From Humulus lupulus (lineage: Eukaryota; Streptophyta; Magnoliopsida; Rosales; Cannabaceae), in assembly GCF_963169125.1 (NCBI RefSeq), contig NC_084802.1, positions 42,292,607 to 42,356,606 on the forward strand: DNA of 64,000 bases. The letters run 5' to 3'. The position numbers and the translations under genes are program-made. The notes beneath the pieces are model-generated. The model ran no database searches. It worked only from the letters and a program-made list of their open reading frames with translations, and had not been told where the DNA came from. Position 1 is the stretch's first letter. Each line of letters starts with the position of its first letter. Positions 33,788-45,860 of this stretch are shown here, piece by piece.

Positions 33788-35996
33788 TGTAACGACCCAA
33801 ATCTGCTAATAGGGTTTAGGTCTTTGATTAGCGTGCCTAGAGGGAAATAAATGACTTAATGTGTTAATATGTGAATTTACGTGAATATATGATAAAGATG
33901 CATGTTTAGCTTAATTAAATGTGCATGTGGGCCCCGTTTGGATATTAGGGGTATGTTTGTGATTTTAGCCCGTTGAGGGTGTAAATGTGATAAATATGAT
34001 ATGTAGATGATATATTTCTGTGTAGCACGATCCGAGACAGTCCTGCGGAGCGGTTAGCCAGGAAGTCACAACGGGGTTGAGAATCCGACTCAGGGCGAGT
34101 CAAGGGGTATTTTGGGTATTAGATGTATTATGGGGTTATCGGGTTATGGAAATAAATATTTGGAGATATATTTGAGGATAGAATGTCTAGGAGGGAATAT
34201 TGGGGAAATTTACCATTTTGCCCTCAACGACGTTTTGGTACCCCGAGCCTTGAGGTAACCTTAAAGCTTAAGTTAAATAAAACAAAGTCTAGGAAGCTTT
34301 TGGAGACTTAGAAACCGACATTCACTTTCCCTTCCCAGCTGAAGATAGTTTCTAATTTCTCTCATCTTTACTCTCTAAGAAAAACTCAAGGAAACAAGCA
34401 AGGGAAAGAAATCAGTCAAGAGCTAGAATTGGGGCAGAGCTTGGGAGACTCTAATCAGAAAACCAGGGCTTGGAGCTCGAGGAATTGAAGTTAGGAATTT
34501 AGGGGATCAACTCTGAATCAAAACTCAGCAAGGGTACGTTCTAACTCTGAGAATTATGGTTGATTTCTACTGTTTTCTTAGGAAATGCATGTGAGTAGGA
34601 TTTGATCTGTTCTAGAGTGTTTAGCTGAGTTTTTGGAGCAGGTTTTTGATAGGTTTTGATGTTAAAGCTGGGCTAGAACCTTTGTGATGATTATCTGGAA
34701 TTGCTAGTTTGGTTTTGGGTGAGTTGTTTTGAAGAAAATGCAGGAAAAGATGGAGATTTCTGGGTTTGGAGGCGAGGGTCGTGTGCATGCGAGGCCTTGG
34801 GAGGCCATGGTGTTCAAGGCGCGCCGCGGCCCATGCGTGCTTCAGGGAGGTGCTAGCCTCTGTTTCGAGGCTAGCCGCGGTGCTTGTGGGGTAGGGTCGC
34901 GGCTCTTAGTGCCATTTTGTGTTTTTAAGTGTGTTTAGGCTTGGGAACTCAAAGGTTAAGGCTCGGGATGGATTTTATCACCTGGATTGATAGAATTTAA
35001 GGTCCCGGAGATTAGAGATATGGCTCAAAGTTATTTAATGGATTAGAACTTGATGGATGAATATTGTTAATGTGTTGTGACTAGCATTTTGGCGAGGCTC
35101 AAGATAGGGGACTGTGCTTAGGATATCGGTGCTCGGAAAGCTCAGGACGCAGGTAAGAAAACCACTGTTCCCATAGAGCTTGTATGCAGGGCTGAGCCCC
35201 AATATGTTTGAATTGCAGGGCGTAGCCCTTTGATTGAATTTGTTAATGTTCAGTATTTGTTTATTTTTCTATGGGTGCAACTATGTAAATGTTCGGCGAG
35301 AGCCGGGAACGGCACGAGCCGAGGTCGGCAGGGGCCAGGAACGACAAAGGACCGGGAACGACGTTGGGCACGTTGAGTGCAAGGCCGAGTACGGCAAGGG
35401 GCCGGGAGCAGCGTTGAGCACATGGAGTGCGAGTTGCCAGGGCAAGACCCTAAAGGATACATGGGATATCCTCGCGGTGTGGACCGCAAACCCAGGGCTT
35501 GGTAAAGCACCTGGGACGGCTTGGCCGTATGTATTTAGCCTATCGATGGCTTGTTTATATGCTATGTGTTTGTTATGCATATGTTTTCTGCTTGTGAGAG
35601 TTTTCTTGCTTGGCTTCGGCTCACGGGTGCTCTGTGGTGCAGGTAAGGGCAAGGGAAAATTCGACCAACCATGAGTACGGAGAGCGTGAAGCGGAGCGTA
35701 CATGTTTGGCCTGCCTGGCTGCCACAGCTAGTGGATTTTGGGAGATGATTGTAATAAAACCTAGATTTTGTCGTTTAGTCGACCTGGTTGTACTTATATG
35801 TTGTAAATATTTTTAAACAGTATTTTGGGATCCCAAGTGTCAAACACTTTATGATTTTCGGTAAATGGAATTGTTTTCAAAGTTTATAACTCTGTTTATG
35901 GCTTAACTTCACTTTTTGATCTAAAATCTCGATTAGCGAGCTGAATGCACATTCTAAACTCACTTAGTAACGACTCTAAGGAAGTAGGGCATTACA
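33788..35996 (+). mobile_element. Solo Ty3/gypsy LTR inside element B gag
   Basis: It starts TGTAACGACCC and ends GGGCATTACA, 2209 bp. The perfect 5-bp duplication TTATT is at 33783-33787 and 35997-36001. It belongs to the same LTR family as the partial LTRs at 695-2304. It carries no internal region, so it is a solo LTR. Short frames inside it (for example near 35234-35703) are not genes. Confidence 0.88.
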
Positions 35997-36001
35997 TTAT
36001 T

Positions 36002-36381
36002 GGTGACGGAGGAAACCGTATGGGTGATGGTGGCTGCCAACCATTTTGGGGCTTGGATGGTCCCGAGTTCGCCCATGCTGACTCAGTAATGTTCTGTGTG
36101 TTATCAGGAATCTGAGTCCGAGCCTCTGCAGGGGCGCGGTTATTCCCAGTTTCTGCTGGTAATTCTGCAATTGAGTTGACCGGAGCCCTAGCTCGAGTGT
36201 TTCTTCGGGGTCTCGAGGGAGCAGGTTGCTTTGCCGGTGGTGGAGGTTGCTCCGTTCTTCTTGTGGCAGCGTTTTTCCGAGGTCGCCCACGAGGCCTGCG
36301 GGGAGGAACATGAACGTCCCGCAGAGGTGGGTCTTGGTTCTCCTACAGAGGTTGAGGCTGAGCTGCCTGCGCATTCGTAGC
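36002..36381 (-). pseudogene. Element B gag segment between two insertions
   Basis: This proline- and arginine-rich low-complexity segment lies between the solo LTR and element A. It continues the gag of element B, whose N-terminus is at 46778-47035. The frame is uncertain and probably shifted. Confidence 0.6.
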
Positions 36382-37306
36382 TGTTATCTCCATTTCGTGC
36401 GTGGACCCGGAACATTCGTCCAGGCCCATGGTCAGGGGCTGTTCAGCATGCGGGCCAGGCCAAAGGCCTTTTGGTACGGGAATGTCCAAGAGGGGTACGG
36501 GACTGGGGTGCACTTCTGGGCCCATTAGGGGGGTCCGGTATGGTCTTCCGGGTCCCGTCATCTGGGACAGTCATCCAGGAGACGTACAGACCGTTCGAAC
36601 TCCCCACGACATACGCGTCCTGGTCCCGGACCCTAGTACGGTCCCGGCCTGTGGTAAATGAAGAGCGACAAAGGTAAACAAACCTGGATCACATCGTCCT
36701 CGGTTGGAGGGACCAAGCGTCAGGGACCCTGAAGCCGCCCCACTCCGCGTGGGCGTTGTCCCCACTTTTCACCTGCGAAAAAGGCCACCTCGGGATTGCA
36801 CGCCGTTGTTTCAGATCAGCGCTGCCAAGTACTTTGACTGGTCTTATCCCCTGAATCTGCCTCGTAACTCGAAGTGTCCAGACCAAAAGCACTATTTTGT
36901 CGGGCGAGATATAGCTCTTGGGTCAACTTATTGGGCCTTAACTAGTCTGGAATTCATGTATGTTTTATCTTTTATATTGGGCTTCCACTAGAAAGGTCAA
37001 GAATATCCATATCTCTGGTGGGCCTGGGTCATACCCGGCCCAGACCCAGTGTTCCCATAAGTCTATAAATACAGACTATAGAACACTGGATAGAGGGGAT
37101 CTCTTCAACTAAGATACAGTTACTCTGTCCAAATATAGAGAAAAACTCCATTGTAAAAGGCTTTCCAAGCTCTAATACTACAGACTCGTGGACTAAGACT
37201 CATTAACGCCCCAACCACGTAAAAATCCCGTGTTAATCCTCTACTTCTATTATTATTACCCTTAAATAATATTTATTAAGATAGTTACCGAAAACCTCGG
37301 TTAACA
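36382..37306 (+). repeat. Element A 5' LTR
   Basis: TGTTATCTCC to GGTTAACA. A TATA-like CTATAAATAC lies at about 37063-37072. The AACCACGTAAAAATCCCGTG motif is at 37213-37232, about 75 bp before the LTR end. Confidence 0.88.
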
Positions 37307-37309
37307 GTT

Positions 37310-37328
37310 TGGTGCTTTCATTGAGAGC
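37310..37328 (+). other. Primer-binding site candidate
   Basis: TGGTGCTTTCATTGAGAGC begins three bases after the LTR. The same sequence follows the 5' LTR of element B on the minus strand. I do not assign the tRNA. Confidence 0.7.
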
Positions 37329-37365
37329 TGAAGGAAGCTAGTGCTAACATCAGGCCTTTACTACA

Positions 37366-39653
37366 ATGGTGAACACACGACACAAAACCTTTGACCCTAG
37401 CAATCAAGAGCAGGGCAACAGAGACCCGCCGCCTTCACAACATCTCCCTCGGGATCTGCCCGAGAACGCGCCTCCTCAAACATCTCACCATGACGAGTCA
37501 CAAAACTACGAGGGTGGGACAGAATACGAAGAGGAAAACAAGGAGGAATATTATGAAGAGGAAAATGAGGGGGAGTACCATGACGAATCTGCAGATCCCA
37601 AGACCCCCGAAGGAGAGCCCAACCAGCAAGACTTGGAGGTGACTAGACTAAGGCAGCAAGTCCTGGACCAGGAAGCCAGGATCGCTGAGCAAGCGGAGGC
37701 GCATCGACGGATGCAAGAATCTCTCCAAGCCCTGCAGGCATTCATAGTCGCGCAGGGTCCAGCAGCCAATCTTGCAACTGGCCCACTTCCAGAAGCGCAG
37801 CAGCCTGCCCCCCAAAAGCGAGTCGGGATCCCCGAAGGAGCCATCCCGGCCCCTCCCCCGGAGCCGTTTCCTGAGCTAGCTCCAGGAAACCCGGGCAGGG
37901 AGAGAAAGATGGCCGGTGGAAAGACCCAAGAAAAGACCACCCCCATCGCAAAGGCTGGGACCCGTTCCCGGCCGCTCCCTAGGAAAGAGAAGGTGCGCCC
38001 CATCCCAGGACGAGGCCACCCGATCGATTCGCAGGGGACGCGGCTGCGGTACGCACAGCCCCGGCACGCCCCAGGGCGAGGCGGGCGGGAAACATCTTTG
38101 CACCCGAGTGCCTCGGTTAACAAGAACCGTCGGGAACGGCGTCGCAGCGAGGAACATCATGCCCTCAGCTTAGGGGACGATACGTCCCGGATAGACTTAC
38201 GCAACGGACTGAACGCTCGGAAAGAGCGTGCCCGCAAGGAAAACATCCTCCCCCGAGGTGGTGACCTCAGGAATGACATCAACGATCGGAGGAACGAAAG
38301 AATCCCCCTAGAAGATGACACGGCCAGGCAGCTCATGGAGCAGATGGCCGCGTTGAAAAAGGTCACAGATCGTCTGGTCTGCAAGCAAGAAGGCGCGGAC
38401 ACCGATTCCGATGAAGAGGATAAAGAGCCCTACGCAAGGCACATCCTGGACGCCATACTCCCCAAGGGGTTCAAGATGCCAAGCCTCACCACCTATACTG
38501 GAAACACCGACCCCAGGGATCATCTGTCCCGATACAACCGGCTCATGACAGTGGCCCATGTCAGTGACGACAGCAAGTGCCTCTGCTTCTCGATCACTTT
38601 GGGCAGTCCCGCCGAAGAGTGGTGGAAGAGACTTAAGTCGGGATCCATCCAATCCTGGTCTGGGCTGCAGTTAGCGTTTCGCAAGCAGTTCGTGGCCGCC
38701 ATGAGGATGGATATGCAGATCAGCGCTCTTGCAAATATCAAGCAACTCCCCGCGAAGACACTGAGGGCCTACATCCAGCGCTTTACTGAAGAAGCCTCCA
38801 AGATGAAAGTGGACGACGGACAGCGCTTGGTGGCACTGCAGTCCGGAATCCGGGCCGGGTCCCCCCTTTAGGATGACATGCAGCATAGCAAGGCCGCTAC
38901 CCTGGAAGAGTTCATCAGGAGGGCCCAAGGATTCATCAACTGGGAGGAAGCCCAGATCCAGGCCTTTGGGTGGCCTCCTGCTCCGCAGCCCGTCCCCCAG
39001 ACATTCTCGGGATATGGGGGACAGTTCCCGACACAGTCCTATACCGCGTCCCCCATCCCCCGGGACCGGCCGTCGCGCCTGGGGTCAGCTACACCCCTAC
39101 GGTGTACGGCCCTGCCACTTCAGGGTATGCCCCGACCCAATCAACCCACTTCTCCAGTTATGGCGTCGCGTCGGCAGGACACAGCATGGCCCCTGTCGGG
39201 GCCCAGCTGTCACAGCCAAAAGTGACTGAGGCGAGCGTGAACCCCTCTCGGGGGAAGAGATTGGGCAAAGGCCAGAACCGGCCCGAGTCGGTCAAGAAGG
39301 GAAAGAGGGGCTACGAGCCCCAATATTCAGAATACACCAATCTGGTGGACACCAGGGAGAACGTCTACCTGGCGACAGAAAGGGTGGTTCACTACCGGAA
39401 GCCTAGCCCCATGTTCAAAGGAGGAAGGAATCCGAGAGACACCAGCAAAAGGTGCGCCTATCACAAGGATGTGGGCCACACCACCGATGAATGCCGGCAG
39501 CTCAAGGATGAGATTGAAAATCTCATCAAGCTGGGGCACCTCCACCAGTGGGTAAGGATGCCCGTGGGAGTCCCGGGCTTGTCAGCAAGCCCCGGACAAC
39601 CCACGATCCCGGGAACACCCCGGGCATACCCTCCCCAGGGAGGATATGCATAG
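37366..39653 (+). pseudogene. gag: Element A gag
   Basis: It starts at the ATG 60 bp after the LTR (MVNTRHKTFDP). The N-terminal part has an acidic glutamate/tyrosine stretch and a coiled-coil segment (about residues 90-125), then a long proline/arginine-rich region. The capsid domain (Retrotrans_gag; SITLGSPAEEWWKRL ... AFRKQF) lies at about residues 400-470. An in-frame TAG at 38869-38871 interrupts it in the context GSPL-stop-DDM. The same frame continues at 38878 to about 39225, then shifts to the frame that ends at 39653. That last part holds the CAYHKDVGHTTDEC zinc-knuckle variant (CHHC) and the QLKDEIENLI helix. Apart from the TAG and the frameshift it is well preserved. Confidence 0.85.
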
Positions 39654-39812
39654 GGACCCCCGACGCAGGCCCCTCAGGGGGCCCCCGTTGCACAGGTTCC
39701 CGGCCCCGGAATGCCTTACCCCTCCGGGGCAGCGCCCCCTCGAGTTGACGGACATGTGGCCACCATCTCGGGCGGACCTCACCTGGGAGGGTCGCAGCCA
39801 GGAAACTCCAAT
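39654..39812 (+). pseudogene. Element A protease stub at the deletion junction
   Basis: GHVATISGGPHLGG (about 39748-39790) corresponds to the start of the protease region of element B (ITISSGPHLAG). About 20 bases later the sequence becomes integrase. The catalytic Asp region, RT and RNase H are gone. Confidence 0.7.
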
Positions 39813-40973
39813 ATCAAGTCCACCGATATGTCATGATGGACGGAAAACTCTATCGTCGGGGTTTATCCATGCCTTACCTTAAGTGTGTGTCCGGGACTGA
39901 TCTGAGCACCATCATGCATGAAGTACACGAAGGTTTTTGCGGAGATCACACTACCGGGCCCAGCCTATCCAAGAAGATCCTGCGCCAAGGATATTTCTGG
40001 CCAACCATGAAGAAAGACTGTATTGACTACGTCCGCAAGTGCAAACAATGCCAGAGGTACGCGAAGGTCCCACGGGCACCCCCAACAGAGATAACCTTGA
40101 TGACTAGCCCCTGGCCCTTCGCAGTGTGAGGGATCGATCTCGTCGGATCCCTCCCGACCGGGAAATGAGGGGTAAAGTATGCCATCGAGGACGTGGACTA
40201 TTACACGAAGTGGGTTGAGGCGGAGCCCATGAACACAATCACTTCCAAAAAGGCCTTAGATTTCATCATCAATAACATAGTGTGTCGGTATGGCCTCCCT
40301 TACAAAATTGTGTCCGACAACGAGAAGCAGTTTGACAGCGCCCACTTCACGGATTTTTGCGAAAGGCGCGGTATAGTGAAAGAGCTTCTCCGCGGTTGCC
40401 AGGCCCCAGGCCAACGGGCAGGTAGAAGCCGTGAACAAAATCCTGAAGGGGATGCTGAAGAAAAAACTCCAGGCCTGTAAGAGCAAATGGCCCGAGGAAC
40501 TACCCCGCGTACTATGGGCTTACCGGACGACCGATAGGATGTCAATCGGACACACCCCCTACTCTATGGTCTACGGATGCGAAGCCGTCATCCCGATCGA
40601 AACGACCGTCCCGTCCCACCGACGAGACATGTATGACCCTGCCCAGAACCACGCCTTACTCCAAGAATTACTAGATCTCATCGAAGAGATCCGGGAAGAG
40701 TCGCAGGTGCAGCTGAAGATGTACCAAGGCAAGATCGCGCGACACTTCAACTCTAAAGTAAAAACCCGTAAGTTTGGAATCGGCGACTTGGTCTTGCGAA
40801 GAGTCTTCCCTGCTACTCAAGATCCGGGAGTGGGGGTTCTGGGCCCAAATTGGGAGGGGTCGTACAAGATCCAGCACGAGGTGTGCCACGGGACATACCG
40901 CTTAAAGCGGTTCGATGGCTCAGAAGTCCCGCAAGCCTGGAATGCGGAACATCTCCGTAAATACTATCAGTAG
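39813..40973 (+). pseudogene. Element A integrase
   Basis: It begins at YQVHRYVMMDGKLYRRG, aligned with residues 90-106 of the element B integrase frame. The HHCC zinc-binding residues are intact (HEGFCGDH ... CKQCQ). TGA stops occur at 40127-40129 (where the family has Trp, before GIDL) and 40166-40168. The second catalytic block reads SDNE instead of SDNG, with Asp kept. A frameshift near 40395-40405 separates the first part from the segment with the catalytic Glu (VEAVNK) and the C-terminal domain (GVLGPNWEGSYKI). The frame ends RKYYQ, like element B. Confidence 0.82.
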
Positions 40974-41221
40974 TCAGGAGAGCGGTTCCCAGTTTGATAT
41001 TTTAGTTGTAAACAATGTACGCCTCAGGGCGACCCTTTTTCAAATAATGAAAATGGCGTGTGCAAAACGTCATAAAGAGGTGTTGTAAAACTATGCTAAT
41101 CTTTCTCAAGTGACCCCAGACCTATCTCCACTCACTTGCAGGGGGTATCCCGGGTATAGACAAATACCTGGCGGGGCGCACGCTCAGGCTAGTCCCAGCT
41201 CGGACCAACAAGGTTCGGGTG

Positions 41222-41640
41222 ACGCAAACCCCAAGGCTGGTCCCACCCTGGACGAACGATGTCCGGGGGTATATTATAAATAGGACCGAGCCCAAGGCCG
41301 GTCCCACCCCGGACGAACGATGTCCGGGGGTATAAGTATAAAGAGGACCGAGCCCAAGGCTGATCCCACCTCGGACGAACGATGTCCGAGGGTATATTAT
41401 AAATAGGATCGAGCCCAAGGTCAGTCCCACCCCGGACGAACGATGTCCGGGGGTATAAGTATAAAGAGGACCGAGCCCAAGGCCGGTCCCACCCCGGACG
41501 AACGATGTCCGGGGGTATAAATGTAAATAGGACCAAGCCCAAGGCCGGTCCCCCCCCCGAACGATCAATAGCCGGGAGTATAAAACAAAGACCGAGCCCA
41601 AGGTTCGTCCGTTCCGGACAATTGATATCCGGGAGATAGA
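41222..41640 (+). repeat. 62-bp tandem repeats with hairpins, element A
   Basis: GACCGAGCCCAAGG or close variants start at 41284, 41346, 41407, 41469, 41531 and 41590, giving a period of 59-62 bp. A first unit lies at about 41222. Each unit has an inverted repeat around GACGAACGATGTC (stem CCCCGGAC / GTCCGGGG). The linkers alternate between TATATTATAAATAGG and TATAAGTATAAAGAGG, so a two-unit higher-order pattern is visible. Frames across it are not genes. Confidence 0.85.
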
Positions 41641-42066
41641 AGCATCCGGTTTGCCCCAGGGAAAAGCCATGGCCTAAAGCTGATAAAAGGAGAACAAAGC
41701 TCCAAGTTAAACTAAGCCCCGATGGCCCTGGACTTGGTGCCAGGATTAAAAACTCGGTGAGTTAAGTCGTTCGGTCTAGTCCAGGCCGTTGGAATCGGAA
41801 CTAAACCCTCACAATCAATTTATCGCGGCAACAAAATGAAATTTCTATTCGAAATAACGAAAGGAAGCCTACATAAAAACCAGAGAAGGTAGCAGTGTTT
41901 TGAACTTAATTACAAGCCAAAAATACTAATAAAATTACAAAGCTGGGATTCTGGCCTACAACTCGTCCGCCCGGAGGTCCGCGTCCTCCTTCTCCTTGGC
42001 CTCGAACTCGGCCCGCTTCGACTCCGGATCAGGGAAGACAAGGAGGTTCATACTCTTGTCCTTTCA

Positions 42067-45000
42067 CTAGGCCATGTAAATGGCCTCATCAAAAGTGACA
42101 TCCAGCAAGCCCTCGGCCTCCTCCTTTTCGCGGCGCGATATTTCGTGCGCCGCATTCTCCTGAAGGAGAGAGTCGCCCAGTTCGCAAACCCAGTCCTTCA
42201 AGGCCTGGATCTCCTCCTTATCCAAGACGGACTGAGCCGCGGGCGCCTCCAAGAGTGTCGCCCGCTCATCGACCTCCTTTGATTTCCGGGATAACTCCTC
42301 TTCCAATCCGGCCTTGGCGCGGTCGAACTCCTCACGCTCTGTCTGAGCATGGGCCATTTCCCGGCCAAGGGCCTCCCTGGCGGCCTCCCTTTGATTCACG
42401 GCCGCCTCCAGCTTCAACTTGGCCGTCTCCATCTTCATGGCCAGCTCGGCCAGCAGATCAGCACTCTGATGGGACAACAGGTCAACCTATAACAAAGAAA
42501 AGTTAGAAAATAAAATCCTCATCAACAAGTAAGGGGAGGAATATAAGAAGACAAGTAAAAGTTACCGCGGTGGCCTGGTGACGGAGAGCCTGGGAGATGA
42601 ACAGTACGTCCGAGTTGGCTATCGTGGCATACCTCTTAAGCTGGAGGTTGGACATGGTGTTCCCCACCTGGTCTACAGGTCTGCCGCCAGGGGGGCCGTG
42701 TCTTGTTCAAGTTTAGGGCCGAAGCCCGCTTCGGCGGTTGGCCGATCCACGATCGGCTGAGGAGCGCTGAACTCGGCAGGAGGCTCCGCGAATTCAACCT
42801 GACGGCGGATCGTCAGGGCTCTGTAAGTTTCGTCCCTCCAGCCCCGACCGTTCTCCCAGGTCCCGTTGATCAGCCGGGACTGCTCATCCCGTAAAGCGGA
42901 CTCCCCTTCCTCGAGAAGAGTCGGACGTATGGGGAGAACGGGCAGTGCAGGGACCTCCGTCGCGGCCAACCGACTCTCACCGTGTGACTCTTCAGCCGAG
43001 CCAGTTCGCCTCGTCCAGGGCCTCTTCCCGGTGTTGCCCTCTTCGGCGCCAGCGTCCGGGCCCCTCTTCCCAGAGCTTCTGCTGACCGCTGCGTCCGCCT
43101 CCAAGTCAATTACGGGGTGCTGGGCGGGGGCGGAGACTGCAGCAGGCTCCATGGCTTGGATGGGGACCGCGGCCAAGGCTCCCCCACCGGGATGAGACTC
43201 CGCCCCGGATGCCTCCCTGTTGAGACCGGGCTTCAGGCCCTTCGCCTCGCTATTCTTCCTGGCCGCCCTGTCCTTAATGAGCCGCCTCATTTCGCTGGCA
43301 GGGGTTGACATATCGAAATCCCCTGCAAAAGTACAGAAAAGGGAGTTAGGATGGTAAACCAAACGAAAACAAAAACACACATGTCAAAGCTAAAAATGAC
43401 CCGGGACGAACCCTCATCTATGCCCCGGGCGCGACTCAATTCCTCTAAAGCAAATGAATGGACTTGATCCCCCATGTCGTCCGGGTTTAGGAAATTCCCG
43501 TACTGGAGGAACCCGGATAGGAACATAAGGATCTCCGAGCCTACGGGGACGGGGGCTGAAGGCCTCATTTCCCCGTTGGCCCCGAATACGGGGCCCAGGG
43601 GTACTAGCCTATCCCTAGCTAAGTCCCCGACTCAGGGAGCGTAAGTTAATATTAAATGGGAGTTACCTCGCCCTGATACGCTAGCCCCGGGAGTCCCAAT
43701 GTTTGGTAGGGCGTCTTCGAAGAGTTCCTCCAGCTCCCCTGAAGTGACCGCCTCTGTTGGGGCCTGGTCCTTCTTGCGGCGGGCCGCGTTGGCTCGCGCC
43801 ACTCTCTCCACACTGGCAATGTGGTCCAAGGCCAGCTGCTCCCGGATGTCGACGTTCTTCTCACAGGCGATGCCATGAAGGTTCGGGATAACAATGGTTT
43901 GGGTGGCTGCGAGCATCCCGACCAGTCGGAGATTGTCGTCCGTGACGTAGCCACCCACATCCAGATCCTCCGCGCTCAACCTGGAGTAAAGCCTCCTCCT
44001 TTCCATAATGAACTCGGTAAGGGGAGTTTGAGCGAAAGGCCCTGCCACCCGGAAGATACGATAAGAAATGACGAAAAAGGATAGAGTAAAAAAGAAGAAG
44101 ACCGGTAAGATACTTACCCACTCGCTGGAAGTCCAGCAGCAGGGTGGAGTTCTTCTCCACAAGGAACCCGGACGACATGAACCAGTAATGACTGACGTCC
44201 GGGGGGTGCCTCCAGGAGCTGGTAGGAGCGGGATAGCCACTCCGTGGCTTCAGTCTATAAAAGTCGTCCAGGGTCTTGTCCTTGACATTGACCTACGACT
44301 CCAGCTTGTAGAAGTACAGGATCTCCGCGGGGGTGGGCTCCGCGACCTCCTTCGCGATACAAAGCACCCCCCATTCGGCGAGTAGCCGGTACGCTTGAGG
44401 CAGAAGCTGGAACGGTGCGATTCCCACATACATCAAGAACCGAAAAAAATAGTCGTGAAGCGGGAGCGTAGCTCCAGCGCTGATGTGGCCGGCGCTCCAG
44501 GCCCCAAAGCCTTCCACGGACGTATGTGCCCACTCCTCAATCCTGGCCATGCGGTTCTGAAAGAGTCCAGGGGTTGATTCGATGCCCAGACGATGCTCCA
44601 GGAGCAACATCATCCGATAATTCTGGAACAGGTTGGGCGCCACGACCATTTCCCACCTGTTGCCCCTGGGCGTCCGGGATCCAGGAATGACGACAGGGGC
44701 CCTATTGACCTCTTCTTCAGAATGGAGCGTAACGCCCATTGCCATAGCTGACGATCTGGGAAGAAAGAAAGAAAGCCAAGCAGTCAGTACCTAAACCCAA
44801 GAAAGTCGGTTAAGGTACGGGGGGTCTCCTAAGGACTGCTTGGAGCCCCTTCGGATCAGGTCCGGGACACCGAAGAGCCACGGGACCCTGATCGGGAAAG
44901 AAGAAACTACTAAGACCCACCCTCTGTCTGAGAAGCATTTGGATACAGAGCAACCCGAACCAGGCGGCCTTCCTAACAACTCCTAAATATAATGCCTAAA

Positions 45001-45272
45001 CATACGAATTAAAAGAACAGCGTAAGTTCATATATTCGTCAAGAGGGTCAAGGGGAATTACTGTGAGTTGTTGGCCATAGAAGGTGGTGGTTGTCCGACT
45101 GTAAGGACGGCAGAACTTCGTTCTTGAAATGGTGTAGCCGGTTCAGCAATTCATCGACAGGACAGGCCCAAGACGCGTCTTCAGGCAGAAGGGCAAAAGT
45201 TGGGGTTCTGGGGAACAGGCGGCGGCGCAGATTCAGCAGAAGGTGGTGTATGACGTCGACGATGTCGGACAT
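42067..45272 (-). pseudogene. Element A antisense gene: Transposase_28-like with coiled coil, multi-exon
   Basis: On the strand opposite gag-INT. A first possible exon starts at ATG 45272, 76 bases after a TATA box. The Transposase_28-like exon starts at 44745, with core AGATLPLHDYFFRF and APFQLLPQAYRLL. A TAG lies at 44293-44295. Predicted splice sites follow: donor GTAAGTATCT near 44117 (identical to element B), acceptor near 44040, donor GTAACT near 43666, acceptor TTTTGCAG near 43326. A proline/alanine-rich exon then runs to about 42566. The donor GTAAC (42565) and acceptor GTTATAG (42487) bound a 79-bp intron before the coiled-coil exon (42486-42067). That exon has many Glu/Ala/Lys heptads and ends at a stop at 42067-42069. 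Overall order matches element B. Function unknown. Confidence 0.68.
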
Positions 45273-45347
45273 GCAAGGCTTGAGCAGAGCTTGTCGTTTC
45301 TTAACTTGGTTCGAAAGTGTAAAAGTGTCAAATTGGCTTTCGTGGGG

Positions 45348-45356
45348 TATTTATAA
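45348..45356 (-). promoter_or_regulatory. TATA box of the element A antisense gene
   Basis: The minus strand reads TTATAAATA, about 80 bp before ATG 45272. The block GGCCATTAGATCC lies upstream at about 45460-45473, as in elements B and C. Confidence 0.55.
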
Positions 45357-45860
45357 TGGCCCCAAATCCTGGCCTCCGATCCAACGGGTGCTCCCCATCG
45401 GACGGTAAGGAGTTGCGCAGGGATATTTATGAGCCCCCTCAGTTTGGATCCTCGCCATCTTGGATCTAATGGCCCAGGAAGGGCAGATGCCAAAGGTCGC
45501 CCCATCCTACGGTCCACCGCATCCCAAGGGTATTAATGATGGACCCCCGTGCGGATTGAACGCTTCGTGACTTGTGCTGACACGTTAGCCTAGGCCTAGC
45601 GACCCTTGAGAGGGCTAGGCGACCTTTCAAGACCTGTGCAGCAATTTCCTGGTGACACGTGTACCCTCACCACGAAGCAGGACAAAGGTAAACGTCCCCA
45701 GATATTGGTAAACGGTCCAGGCCAAGCATACGGCCAGTATCATAGCCCGCTTTCACGGACCCGCGATCCCAAGCAGGAACCGGGGAGGCAACCATTTGAG
45801 CGTCCTGGGGGCGATGCAAACCTCCTTCTGGCAGGCCTAGGCGAAGGCTTGGGGGGTAAA

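Noticed and set aside
35234..35703. Frames of 140-146 codons on both strands
   Set aside because: They lie inside the solo LTR at 33788-35996 and overlap each other in opposite directions.
37551..38402. Minus-strand frames opposite element A gag
   Set aside because: Shadows of the gag coding sequence, caused by its GC-rich codon use.
41122..41670. 182-codon minus-strand frame with repeated peptide units
   Set aside because: It is the reading of the 62-bp tandem repeats; a period near a multiple of three keeps it open. No independent sign of coding.
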